Below are positions 6,790 to 13,454 of a DNA stretch of 16,667 nucleotides, one piece after another. Below the pieces are notes generated by a model, which had not been told where the DNA came from, did no database searches, and was given only the letters and a program-made list of their open reading frames with translations. Made by a program: the position numbers and the translations under genes. The stretch comes from a bacterium (lineage in GTDB: Bacteria; Patescibacteriota; Gracilibacteria; JAUYGZ01): contig JAUYKR010000105.1 of NCBI GenBank assembly GCA_030699855.1, positions 1-16,667 of the forward strand. Reading direction: 5' to 3'. Numbering within the stretch: the first letter of the stretch is position 1; every line of letters starts with the position of its first letter.

Positions 6790-7020
6790 ATGAAAAGACT
6801 TTTTCTCTTATCGCTTGTCATATCGTTATCGATCTCTTTTGCGGTGTGGTTGAGCGGTTATTTGCAAGAAGATCTCCCTGATACCGTTCAGCAAAATGAC
6901 TGCGATAGGATCGCTCAGCAGTTTTCTGATGAAAGTTTAGCTCGCTATGCTCGCATGGCCTGCTTGCAGCAGGTGGCGGAAGAACAGGGGAGGGAGCTGC
7001 TGGAGATGTTCAAGAAATAA
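6790..7020 (+). CDS. Small membrane-anchored or secreted protein
   Basis: 76 residues. Residues 1-25 (MKRLFLLSLVISLSISFAVWL) are a basic start followed by a hydrophobic stretch, either an uncleaved membrane anchor or a signal peptide. The remainder is charged and glutamine-rich (DTVQQNDCDRIAQQFSDES, then LQQVAEEQGRELLEMFKK) with two cysteines (C38 and C58), and looks helical. I recognise no family. It is the last same-strand gene after the importer, 125 nt downstream across a repeat block, so membership of the operon is uncertain. Its last 11 bases overlap the 3' end of rsmE on the opposite strand. The signal-like N-terminus and clean stop make a real gene likely. Confidence 0.62.
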   Translation: MKRLFLLSLVISLSISFAVWLSGYLQEDLPDTVQQNDCDRIAQQFSDESLARYARMACLQQVAEEQGRELLEMFKK

Positions 7021-7756
7021 GAATAAAACCGCTGGCGATTATCGCCGCGGTCTCGGTTCGCAAGACTTGCGAGCCCAGGGAAACCGGCTGGAAGTTTTTC
7101 TGGATGGCCTGTTCTATTTCGGCTCCTGTAAAGTCGCCGACGGGACCGATGAATAAGTTAGTCAGGAGTTGGGAGTGAGGAGTGAGGAGTTGGGAGTGAG
7201 GAGTTGGGAGTGAGGAATGAGGAGTGAGGAGCTTCGCTGCCTGTGGCAAGAGGGTTGGAATGAGGTTATTTCCCTTAGGTGCATTTTTTAGCAGTTCGGA
7301 GAACTGTAAGGGCTCATTCAGAATCGGCAGCAAAGTGCGGCCGGATAACTCGGCCGCCTCTTGAATGATCCTGTGTAGTCGCTCAGGTTTCCTGAGCGCT
7401 TGCGCCTCTGTCCGCTCGGTAACGAGCGGGGTGAAGCTGGCCACGCCCAGCTCGGTGCATTTTTCCAGCATGTCTTCCCAGCGATTCTGATTTTTCAGCA
7501 GCGCGCAGTACAAATGCACCGGCCGCTGTGAACCCATGTCTGGTTTGTGAGTTTTTTTCAGCACTTTCGCTTCCACACTAGTCTTACCGATGCCGGTAAA
7601 TTCCACCAGATATTCGTGCTCAGAATTGTCGCAAAGGACAGCCTGCTGTCCCACTCGTATTTTCAAAACCCTGCCGAGCTGATGACAGAGGTCTTTCTCC
7701 GTACTGCGGAAAACGTCAGCGTAAATTGCCGTTGGCGAGACAAAGAAGCGGTGCAT
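7010..7756 (-). CDS. rsmE: 16S rRNA (uracil1498-N3)-methyltransferase RsmE
   Basis: 248 residues. An N-terminal PUA-like domain (MHRFFV, HQLGRVLKIRVGQ) is followed by a SPOUT/trefoil-knot methyltransferase domain: LYCALLKNQNRWEDMLEKCTELGV, IQEAAELSGR at 131-140, LFIGPVGDF at 201-209 and VLRTETA at 231-237. The enzyme methylates N3 of U1498 in 16S rRNA using S-adenosylmethionine. Two oddities are visible. First, residues about 176-199 (TPHSSLPTPHSQLLT-type) are translated GGAGT repeat inserted just before the knot. Second, the usual G-P-E-G-G cofactor loop reads G-P-V-G-D. The frame stays open through the insert. Activity may be changed. The start at 7756 follows a pyrimidine-rich leader. The 3' end overlaps the small gene convergently by 11 nt. 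Confidence 0.9.
   Translation of the reverse strand: MHRFFVSPTAIYADVFRSTEKDLCHQLGRVLKIRVGQQAVLCDNSEHEYLVEFTGIGKTSVEAKVLKKTHKPDMGSQRPVHLYCALLKNQNRWEDMLEKCTELGVASFTPLVTERTEAQALRKPERLHRIIQEAAELSGRTLLPILNEPLQFSELLKNAPKGNNLIPTLLPQAAKLLTPHSSLPTPHSQLLTPHSQLLTNLFIGPVGDFTGAEIEQAIQKNFQPVSLGSQVLRTETAAIIASGFILIS
7022..7051 (-). terminator. Possible intrinsic terminator at the end of rsmE
   Basis: On the - strand ACCGC-GGCGAT pairs with ATCGCC-A-GCGGT with one bulged base (7028-7051), followed by TTTTATTCTTATTTCTT down to the stop codon region. The hairpin lies inside the last codons of rsmE, which is unusual, and the T-tract is interrupted. Confidence 0.35.
7157..7235. repeat. GGAGT repeat array inside rsmE
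   Basis: GGAGTTGGGAGTGAGGAGTG-like units, with at least three GAGGAGTTGGGAGT copies, run across 7157-7235. Read on the - strand they give the tandem peptide TPHSQLL repeated in frame within rsmE. It is the same family as the arrays after livH, livM and livF and at 14670-14808. Confidence 0.85.
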
Positions 7757-7767
7757 GGGGGAGGAAA

Positions 7768-7800
7768 AATGAGAAATTCAAAATTAAAAATGGAAAAATG
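7768..7800. repeat. AT-rich repeat-like tract in the rsmE-uppP divergent gap
   Basis: The 124-nt gap between rsmE and uppP (7757-7880) holds GAGAAATTCAAAATTAAAAATG here, in style close to the AAATTTAGAATT element inside the glycerate kinase gene. It gives a spurious 10-codon frame with a good GGAGG. Both divergent genes should have promoters in this gap. TACACT at 7854-7859 is a possible -10 for uppP, but I see no good -35. Confidence 0.4.
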
Positions 7801-7880
7801 AACTTGGAAATGAAGAGAATATATTGTCCTTATGATTATAACCTTTTTTTCGATACACTATCCCTGATTGTTTTCAATTC

Positions 7881-8678
7881 ATGGACTCTTGGCAAGCACT
7901 TGCTTTAGGCATTCTCCAGGGCATTACCGAATTCCTGCCGGTCAGCAGTTCCGGACACCTGGTGCTGGCGGAAACCTGGTTTGGTCTAGAGGTGCAGGAA
8001 CTGCTGTCTTTCGATGTTGTTGTCCATGCCGGGACATTATGTGCTTTAGTCATCTATTTTCGGAAGGATCTCTGGGGAATGTTTCTCCAGGGTATTGGAA
8101 AGCCTTTTTCTGATCTTTCCATTTCCTGCCACCACTTACTCTTGGCCTTGATAGTGGCGACTCTTCCCGTAGTTTTGATAGCCCCCTTTGCAAAGGGTTC
8201 ACTTGAAACCGTTTTTCGGGGAGAAGCCATAGTCGTGGGTTTTTTGGGACTGACGGCCTGCTTGTTGGCCACAGCTGAGCTGTTGGGGCGTTACCGAAAG
8301 AACACATGGCTTTCCTTACGAACCGCGCTTGTGATGGGTCTTTTTCAGATTCTTTCGCTGGCTCCGGGCGTTAGCCGTTCCGGTTCAACTATTGTGGGAG
8401 GTATGATCATGGGGCTTTCCCGAGAAAAAGCCGCACGGTTTTCCTTTCTTATGGCCGTACCGGCTATTTTGGGAGCAGTGGTATTTTTGCTCAAAGATAT
8501 TCTCGAACAGGGTTCCGAAGGAGTGGGGTTTGAGGTGCTTGTGGTCGGATTTGTAAGCAGTGCGGTCGTCAGTGCCGGGGCTATTCACTTTATGCTCAAA
8601 TTTCTGCAGCGGCGAAGCTTGTGGGTGTTTGTAGCCTACTTGCTTGCTCTCGTGAGCGTTTGGCTTCTTGGTTCCTGA
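7881..8678 (+). CDS. uppP: Undecaprenyl-diphosphate phosphatase UppP (BacA)
   Basis: 265 residues, with seven or eight membrane segments. It dephosphorylates undecaprenyl diphosphate to recycle the lipid carrier of peptidoglycan and surface polysaccharide synthesis, and its overproduction gives bacitracin resistance. Both active-site motifs are intact: Q13-x-x-x-E17 within LGILQGITEFLPVSSSGHL with His26, and PGVSRSGSTI at 162-171 with Arg166. Length matches the family (about 265-275). The ATG at 7881 follows a T-rich leader (TTGTTTTCAATTC). Its last 43 bases overlap the 3' end of the opposite-strand DUF6498-like gene. Confidence 0.96.
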   Translation: MDSWQALALGILQGITEFLPVSSSGHLVLAETWFGLEVQELLSFDVVVHAGTLCALVIYFRKDLWGMFLQGIGKPFSDLSISCHHLLLALIVATLPVVLIAPFAKGSLETVFRGEAIVVGFLGLTACLLATAELLGRYRKNTWLSLRTALVMGLFQILSLAPGVSRSGSTIVGGMIMGLSREKAARFSFLMAVPAILGAVVFLLKDILEQGSEGVGFEVLVVGFVSSAVVSAGAIHFMLKFLQRRSLWVFVAYLLALVSVWLLGS

Positions 8679-9409
8679 TGGATCGGATATGACAGAAATT
8701 GAAAGAACAAGAGATCCGCGAAGGTCTTTATGAGTACCAGTATTACGAGTCCCAGCATTTCTCGGTAAAACACCCAAAAGAGCAGCGCGCAGCTGAAGGT
8801 GGTCAGCTGGAGAATGACAATTCTTGTGAGAGGCGCGAGGAGCACTCGATTTATTCCTTGAGTTTTGTATTCCTGGAGAACGAGAAATCTGGTGAGGTAT
8901 TCAAAGGCATAGCTTATACAGAGCATGGCTATCGCACCGGATATGGGTATGAGCTGTGAAATTATGGTTTTGACTTCAGGGAAAGGTGAGCTAAAGGCAT
9001 CTGACAGGCTTGTTTGATAGAGGAACACGGCCTGAATCAAGATCAGCATTGCGGCCATGAAAGGCATCAGAAGTGTCCCGATGCACACTCCTAACACGAG
9101 AGATGTTGTTATGGTACTGATGATCACCATTTTGGGATTTTTTTGAAGCCAGGATCTGTTGTGGTGACCGAGAAGACTGCTTCTTGCTTTTCTTTCCTGA
9201 ATGAGGGGATTTTGGAGGTCTTTTTCGGTCCATTGTGCCAGATCATGAAGGAAGCTCCATGATGCGACCGGAATTTTTAGTCCAGCAAAAAGGCCGATGA
9301 CTCCGGTTTCTATCCAGTACAGGAGCATGATGTCGTAGGTTTGCCAGTTCCAATAGAAGGCTCCTAAGAGAGGAAAGAGGTTGGCTATGATCAGAATCCC
9401 TTTTCCCAT
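8636..9409 (-). CDS. DUF6498-like integral membrane protein
   Basis: 257 residues with about six hydrophobic segments. The opening IIANLFPLLGAFYWNWQTYDIMLLYWIETGVIGLFAGLKI resembles DUF6498 proteins, which begin with an N-L-(I/F)-P segment, then D-(I/V)-(L/M)-LLYW-x-E and V-I-G. Function is unknown for this family. A hydrophilic loop of about 40 residues (HDLAQWTEKDLQNPLIQERKA) follows the second segment, and a basic tail (HQEPRSQTLTRASK) closes the protein. It is downstream of htpX on the same strand with a 10-nt gap, so it is probably co-transcribed with it. Its 3' end overlaps uppP by 43 nt. The family call is from remembered sequence pattern only. Confidence 0.72.
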   Translation of the reverse strand: MGKGILIIANLFPLLGAFYWNWQTYDIMLLYWIETGVIGLFAGLKIPVASWSFLHDLAQWTEKDLQNPLIQERKARSSLLGHHNRSWLQKNPKMVIISTITTSLVLGVCIGTLLMPFMAAMLILIQAVFLYQTSLSDAFSSPFPEVKTIISQLIPISGAIAMLCISYAFEYLTRFLVLQEYKTQGINRVLLAPLTRIVILQLTTFSCALLFWVFYREMLGLVILVLIKTFADLLFFQFLSYPIHQEPRSQTLTRASK

Positions 9410-9419
9410 TTGATGAGGT

Positions 9420-10379
9420 TTATACTTCTTCTCGCAGTTTTTTTATTCGCTCCTGAATCGGCGGATGAGTGGAAATAAACTGGGCGAACCAGGAGATTTT
9501 GGATTGTTTTTGATCTTTTTGGCGCATTCCCGGTTCCACGCTGGGATCATCGATAAACAGGTGGGCGGCGGCCTTCATGCTGTCGGCGGATTCAATGCGC
9601 GGATCAACCGCTATTTTTTCCAGAGCATTGGCCAAAGAGTGCGGATCGCGCGTCAGCAGGGCTCCGCTGGCGTCAGCCAGGTACTCGCGCTTGCGTGATA
9701 ACGCCAGTTTTATCAGCGTCAGCAGGGGGTAGCCGACCAAAAGGATGAAGATTCCGGCCAACAGAATCGCGCCGCCGCCTTTGCGATCGCTTCCGCCGCC
9801 GCGAACTCTGATCAACACTTCTCCCACCATGGCGATGATGCCGATGACGGTGACAATGATCAGCTGCAGGCGGATGTCGTAGTTGGCAATGTGGCTCAGT
9901 TCATGAGCCGCTACCGCCTCCAGCTCTTGTTTGTTCAACTTCTTCACAATACCGGTGGTGAAGCAGATGACGCTGTGGTGGGGGTTTCGTCCGGTGGCAA
10001 AGGCGTTGAGGCTGTCATCCTGAATCAGGTAAATCTTCGGTACCGGCAAGCCGGCGGTGATGGCCAGATTTTCCACGGTGTTGTAGAGTTCGAACTGCTC
10101 CTTTCGTTCCACGGGCTTGGCTCCCATAAAGCTCAGGATCATCTTGTCTCCCGTAAAGTAGCTGATGAGGGTCCAGAGGAGGATAACCACCAAGACCGTT
10201 GCGGAAATGGTGGGAAAATACAGCCAAGTCATCTGTGCGGCCTCGGTCCAGGTGGAATACTCCTGGCTCAGAATGATAACGCTGGCCAAAAAAGCGATGG
10301 CCATCACCACCACCGTGAACAGCAGCAAAATCAAAAGTGTTTTGCGGTTGTTGGCGGAAATTTCTTGGTAGACGTTCAT
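9420..10379 (-). CDS. htpX: Membrane zinc metalloprotease HtpX (M48 family)
   Basis: 319 residues from ATG at 10379 (MNVYQEISANNRKT), which matches the usual HtpX start; an ATG at 10400 would add seven residues. Two N-terminal membrane helices (about 16-38 and 55-75) precede the protease domain. Zinc ligands are H159 and H163 in HELSH and E232 in REYLADASGALLT. Two more hydrophobic stretches lie at about 172-192 and 203-226. It ends with STHPPIQERIKKL, the family's standard tail. HtpX degrades misfolded membrane proteins. The neighbour upstream on the same strand is lemA, a common partner of M48 proteases. An AAGG abuts the start codon, too close for a normal Shine-Dalgarno. Confidence 0.96.
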   Translation of the reverse strand: MNVYQEISANNRKTLLILLLFTVVVMAIAFLASVIILSQEYSTWTEAAQMTWLYFPTISATVLVVILLWTLISYFTGDKMILSFMGAKPVERKEQFELYNTVENLAITAGLPVPKIYLIQDDSLNAFATGRNPHHSVICFTTGIVKKLNKQELEAVAAHELSHIANYDIRLQLIIVTVIGIIAMVGEVLIRVRGGGSDRKGGGAILLAGIFILLVGYPLLTLIKLALSRKREYLADASGALLTRDPHSLANALEKIAVDPRIESADSMKAAAHLFIDDPSVEPGMRQKDQKQSKISWFAQFISTHPPIQERIKKLREEV

Positions 10380-10439
10380 CCTTCGACTGAAGCCCGACAC
10401 CTCGATGTCGGAAACAATATAATGTAGATGCTCAGGATC

Positions 10440-10467
10440 AAACTCGGGAGCTCGCTCCCGAGTTTTT
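10440..10467. terminator. Hairpin terminator between lemA and htpX
   Basis: AAACTCGGGAG (10440-10450) pairs perfectly with CTCCCGAGTTT (10455-10465) around a CTCG loop, an 11-bp stem. On the + strand five T's follow; on the - strand, the direction of lemA and htpX, only three T's follow. It lies just after the lemA stop, so it probably attenuates or ends lemA transcription. htpX may then need its own promoter in the remaining gap, where a smaller hairpin (CCGACA/TGTCGG, 10394-10411) also lies. Confidence 0.6.
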
Positions 10468-10473
10468 GATGGC

Positions 10474-11049
10474 TTAGAACTTTACCTCCGGTGCCTTTTC
10501 AGCCTTTTTCATTTCCTCCTCCTCCAGTTCGAAGAAGGCTTGCTTCTCCGCTCCGGCCAGGCCGGCAAACAGATTGCCGGGGAAGGTTTGAATGGCGGTA
10601 TTGAGGCTCATAACCGTGGTGTTGTAGAAACGGCGGGAGGAGGCCACTTTGTTTTCCGTATCGGCCAGTTCGGCCTGCAATTGCTGAAAGGTGGTGTTTG
10701 CCTTCAGATCCGGATACTGTTCGGCCAGAGCGTTGATGTGCAGACCGCTCATGGCGGAGCTCAAATTCTTTTCTGCGGCGGCCATGTCGGTCATTGAACC
10801 CTTTTCGGCTGTTTTAGCTTCGCTGCGGGCTTGCACCACTTTTTCCAGTGTTCCCGCTTCGTGCTTGGCGTAACCCTTCACGGTTTCCACCAGGTTTCCG
10901 ATCAGGTCGTGTCTTCGTTTCAACTGAACGGTGATGTCGCTCCAGCCTTCCTGAACTCGTACTTTCAGGCTGACGATCTTATTATAAAAGTAAATGATCA
11001 TCACGACGACGATGACCGCGACGATGACGAGAATGGTGAGGGTGTCCAT
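10474..11049 (-). CDS. lemA: LemA family protein
   Basis: 191 residues. A single N-terminal membrane helix (about residues 3-22, ILVIVAVIVVVMIIYFYNKI) is followed by a helical domain with the LemA hallmarks: VQEGWSDITVQLKRRHDLIGNLVETVKGY, then YPDLKANTTFQQLQAELADTENKVASSRRFYNTTV, then FPGNLFAGLAG. The acidic end is ELEEEEMKKAEKAPEVKF. The biochemical role is not settled; LemA proteins are membrane-anchored and often encoded next to HtpX-like proteases, as here. The order lemA then htpX on one strand with a hairpin between them suggests partly coupled expression. The start at 11049 has no Shine-Dalgarno. Confidence 0.95.
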   Translation of the reverse strand: MDTLTILVIVAVIVVVMIIYFYNKIVSLKVRVQEGWSDITVQLKRRHDLIGNLVETVKGYAKHEAGTLEKVVQARSEAKTAEKGSMTDMAAAEKNLSSAMSGLHINALAEQYPDLKANTTFQQLQAELADTENKVASSRRFYNTTVMSLNTAIQTFPGNLFAGLAGAEKQAFFELEEEEMKKAEKAPEVKF

Positions 11050-11080
11050 GGGTAATGGTTAAAGACGAGGTAACGGAAGT

Positions 11081-11108
11081 AGTATAGCATATTTTTGGCT
11101 GATATACT
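11081..11108. promoter_or_regulatory. Back-to-back extended -10 promoters for lemA and the nucleotidyltransferase
   Basis: On the - strand TGCTATACT (11089-11081) points to lemA. On the + strand TGATATACT (11100-11108) points to the nucleotidyltransferase. Both match the extended -10 form TGNTATACT and are separated by about 10 bp. Predicted leaders are ~25 nt for lemA and ~14 nt for the + gene. No convincing -35 elements are seen, as expected for extended -10 promoters. Confidence 0.6.
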
Positions 11109-11128
11109 GCAAGTGCTTTCTTAATACG

Positions 11129-12445
11129 ATGAAGACCATCCTCCTCGCCGCCGGCCAGAGCAAACGCGTCAAACCGATCGCGGATAAGTGTTTCGTGAAG
11201 ATCTGCGGAAAGACCTTGATCGAATGGCAATTGGAAGCCCTCAAAAAGGCCAAGTTTACCGATGTGGTGTTGGTCGGCAATGCCGCCAATGTGAAAAGAT
11301 TGAAAGAACTTCAGATCAAAGGCATGAGGCTGGCGGTGGTGGAGCAGGTTGATCTAAAAGGTGGCATGAAAGGGGCGATGATGGCGGCAAAGATGGCGGT
11401 CATTGGTGAAGATGCCATCCTGGTGGTGAGCAGCAACGACGTGGTGGATCAGGAACTGTGGGCGAAGGTGCGAATGGCAGTGGATGAGGACGACGAGGCA
11501 GAAGGGATGATGGTAGGGTATCGGGTTAGCCGTTACTTCCCCGGGGGGTATCTGAGCATAGACTCGGACGGCAACGTGAAGGCCGTTCTCGAAAAGCCGG
11601 GTGAGGGCAAGGAGCCCTCCGATCTGGTGAATCTGGTCATTCACGTCCACCGCGATGTGAAGGCGTTGTACAAAGCGCTCGAGGCGGTCAAATCCCGAGC
11701 GGACGATCAGTATGAGCGGGCTCTGCAAAAACTGTTCGACACTCACCATCGCTATACCGTCATTCCTTACGATGGTTTTTGGCAGGCGGTCAAATACCCC
11801 TGGAACTTTTTGCGGTTGAACGAGTTCTTCCTCGGCCAACTAAAAAAATCCATTTCGCCCAAGTCCACGGTGGCCAAGACGGCCGTGATCAACGGACCGG
11901 TGGTGATCGAGGCGGGGGTCAAAGTCTTCGATCACGCCGTGATCAACGGGCCGGCTTATATTGGCAAAGACTCGATCGTTGGCAATCACGCCCTGGTCCG
12001 TCAAAGCTCGCTGGGGGAACGCTGCGTGGCCGGATCGTATACGGAAGTGGCGCGGTCCCTCCTTCAAAACGAAGTCTGGACGCACAAAAATTATCTGGGC
12101 GACTCCGTGATCGGCTCCAACGTGTCTTTCGGCTCCGGCACGGTGACGGGAAATCTTCGGCTTGATGAAGCCGACATCTGGATGCAGATCGACGGTGATA
12201 AGGTCAATTCCCGCACCAATAAACTCGGCCTGATCTGCGGCGACGACGTGCGGGTGGGAATCAACACCTCCTTTATGCCGGGGGTCAAAGTGGGGCGAAA
12301 TTGTATGATCGGAGCGGAGTTGAGTGTCGGTCAGGACATCCCGGAGGGTTCGTATGTGAAGAAGGGGAATGCTTCGACAGGCTCAGCATCTCCGAGTGGG
12401 CTGGAGGTGAGGGAGAATGAGAGGGTGGTTGGGAGGAGGGGGTAG
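11129..12445 (+). CDS. GlmU-like sugar nucleotidyltransferase with left-handed beta-helix domain
   Basis: 438 residues. Residues 1-230 are a nucleotidyltransferase: the ILLAAGQSKRVKPIADKCFVK signature (R13 and K24 at expected positions), VVSSNDVVDQ as the metal/nucleotide segment, and VKAVLEKPGEG. Residues about 236-400 are hexapeptide repeats of a left-handed beta-helix (ISPKSTVAKTAVINGPVVIEAGV, NYLGDSVIGSNVSFGSGTVTGN) resembling the acetyltransferase half of bacterial and archaeal GlmU. The likely role is making a nucleotide sugar such as UDP-GlcNAc or dTDP-glucose for the envelope. Whether the helix domain acetylates is unclear: the WMQIDGDKVNSR region differs from canonical GlmU. The tail from about residue 414 (NASTGSASPSGLE) comes from a dispersed repeat (12371-12393), so the original C-terminus was probably shorter. 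The start is near-leaderless. Confidence 0.82.
   Translation: MKTILLAAGQSKRVKPIADKCFVKICGKTLIEWQLEALKKAKFTDVVLVGNAANVKRLKELQIKGMRLAVVEQVDLKGGMKGAMMAAKMAVIGEDAILVVSSNDVVDQELWAKVRMAVDEDDEAEGMMVGYRVSRYFPGGYLSIDSDGNVKAVLEKPGEGKEPSDLVNLVIHVHRDVKALYKALEAVKSRADDQYERALQKLFDTHHRYTVIPYDGFWQAVKYPWNFLRLNEFFLGQLKKSISPKSTVAKTAVINGPVVIEAGVKVFDHAVINGPAYIGKDSIVGNHALVRQSSLGERCVAGSYTEVARSLLQNEVWTHKNYLGDSVIGSNVSFGSGTVTGNLRLDEADIWMQIDGDKVNSRTNKLGLICGDDVRVGINTSFMPGVKVGRNCMIGAELSVGQDIPEGSYVKKGNASTGSASPSGLEVRENERVVGRRG
12371..12393. repeat. CTTCGACAGGCTCAG-type dispersed repeat
   Basis: GCTTCGACAGGCTCAGCATC is a repeat type I recognise as recurrent in metagenome-derived bacterial genomes. A related piece (CTTCGACTGAAG) lies at 10381-10392, and GATGCTCAGGATCA at 10427-10440. 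Here it forms the end of the nucleotidyltransferase gene, followed by a G-rich run (12419-12448). Confidence 0.55.
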
Positions 12446-12482
12446 GATGGTAGGTTAAAAAATATTTTTATTCTTTTATCAT

Positions 12483-12761
12483 ATGAGTGGCATCAACATT
12501 AATATTGGTGATTTTACTTGGCAGATTATCATTGCAGCCATGGGTGGGGCATTTGCCGTCTTCAGCATGATTTATAATGAAGAATATATTTATTATGGAC
12601 TGGTCACTTTCGGTTTTGGTGTCTCTGCTCACGTTGTATACAAATTCTTCGAGTGGATATTCCGAAAAAATAGTACTGTAAATAAATATTACTGGTTAGC
12701 TCATCTGGCTAACGCCATGCTAGTAGCAGCTTGGATTATAATCCTGTTGTGGATCTATTAA
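12483..12761 (+). CDS. Small integral membrane protein, unknown function
   Basis: 92 residues with three hydrophobic segments: about 12-29 (WQIIIAAMGGAFAVFSMIY), 36-56 (YYGLVTFGFGVSAHVVYKFF) and 71-92 (LAHLANAMLVAAWIIILLWIY). A short basic loop (FRKNSTVNKYY) lies between the second and third. I recognise no family. Codons are clearly AT-richer than in the adjacent nucleotidyltransferase (TTAATATTGG, ATATATTTATTATGG), which suggests separate origin. The upstream 37 nt are very AT-rich (AAAAAATATTTTTATT), a plausible promoter zone. It converges with the HicA-like gene across 45 nt. Confidence 0.68.
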   Translation: MSGININIGDFTWQIIIAAMGGAFAVFSMIYNEEYIYYGLVTFGFGVSAHVVYKFFEWIFRKNSTVNKYYWLAHLANAMLVAAWIIILLWIY

Positions 12762-12806
12762 GGAGCATTTTTCACATCACCTGATAACCTGCCATATCCG
12801 ACGTTC

Positions 12807-13052
12807 TCACCTCCCCTTCCTCCACTCTGCTCTCGAAACTCCAGCCTGCTTCACGAAGCTTAACATTTCCCGAGCGCTGAAGGATGGTCTACCCTTGTCT
12901 ACCTCCGTGTAATACCTGGTGTCTTTTGTTTCCCTTAGCAAGCAGCAGTGATCGCCCTTCCCGCGGTTGTTTTTGAGTTCCGCGAAGCCTCGCTTCTTCA
13001 GAAAGCGAATGACTTCTCTCGGTTTCCAATTCTTCAACACTTGCCCGCCCAT
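12807..13052 (-). CDS. hicA: HicA-type toxin (mRNA interferase-like)
   Basis: 81 residues with the HicA double-stranded-RNA-binding-like fold pattern: KPREVIRFLKKRGFAELKNN at 11-30, then GKGDHCCLL holding the expected catalytic histidine, then a strand pair (RYYTEVDKG), and REMLSFVKQAGVSRAEW as the final helix. The usual G-S-H is G-D-H here, and the typical V-P-x-H segment is replaced by TEVDKGRPSF. HicA toxins cleave mRNA and are held inactive by HicB. It is 24 nt after the upstream gene on the same strand, which would be the antitoxin. GAAAAAGAG shortly before the ATG is a weak ribosome-binding candidate. The fold assignment is moderately secure; activity is inferred. Confidence 0.68.
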   Translation of the reverse strand: MGGQVLKNWKPREVIRFLKKRGFAELKNNRGKGDHCCLLRETKDTRYYTEVDKGRPSFSAREMLSFVKQAGVSRAEWRKGR

Positions 13053-13076
13053 AAACTCTTTTTCATCAAATACATG

Positions 13077-13409
13077 TCATGTCGCCATCTTTTCAAGCTC
13101 TTTGAAGGTAATACGTTTCTTTTCGAAATTTTCACTCTCCTTCCGTCGAATATGCTCATTAAACTCATCCTTCATTTCTTTTGGGAGTGTCTGGTTAAGA
13201 AGGTGCTCTCCCAATTTTTTTTCACAGACATTCCGGAGGTATGACAAAGCATTCGCTTTAATATTGTAGTGAGCTAATTCCTCATCTTTTTCTTCAACCA
13301 CTAAGCAAAGCTCCTCACAGGCAGCTATGAAGGTTTTCTCGTCGGTTGGGTAGAAGATGAAGAGGAGTGAGCCGTGTTCGTAGGTATTTTTTGCTTTCAT
13401 GTGCTGCAT
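13077..13409 (-). CDS. HicB-like antitoxin candidate
   Basis: 110 residues from ATG 13409, or 107 from ATG 13400. The N-terminal half has a HicB-like order: strand GSLLFIFYPTDEKTFIAACEELCLVVE, then helix LAHYNIKANALSYLRNVCEKKLGEHLL. This resembles HicB proteins in which A-x-C-x-E-L-x-L-V replaces the usual P-D-L-P-G motif. The C-terminal half (LPKEMKDEFNEHIRRKESENFEKKRITFKELEKMAT) is charged and helical and could be the DNA- or toxin-binding tail; no classic helix-turn-helix or ribbon-helix-helix is obvious. Main support is position: it is the promoter-proximal gene directly before hicA. It might be a new antitoxin type. Confidence 0.55.
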   Translation of the reverse strand: MQHMKAKNTYEHGSLLFIFYPTDEKTFIAACEELCLVVEEKDEELAHYNIKANALSYLRNVCEKKLGEHLLNQTLPKEMKDEFNEHIRRKESENFEKKRITFKELEKMAT

Positions 13410-13425
13410 ATATCAAGGGCTCTCT

Positions 13426-13454
13426 ATTGTATCTCCTTTTAGATTCGATGTCTA
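13426..13454 (-). promoter_or_regulatory. Sigma70-type promoter of the hicBA-like pair
   Basis: On the - strand: TAGACA (13454-13449, five of six matches to TTGACA), a 17-bp spacer, and TACAAT (13431-13426, five of six matches to TATAAT). Transcription would start near 13419, only ~10 nt before the first ATG or ~19 nt before the second. This is the best canonical promoter in the window. Confidence 0.65.

Noticed and set aside
7768..7800. Ten-codon frame after a perfect GGAGG
   Set aside because: The peptide MRNSKLKMEK is encoded by an AT-rich repeat-like tract; the GGAGG is likely coincidental as other genes lack one.
9891..10427. 178-residue + strand frame opposite htpX
   Set aside because: Antisense shadow of a fully motif-supported HtpX; His/Gly/Asp-rich without structure.
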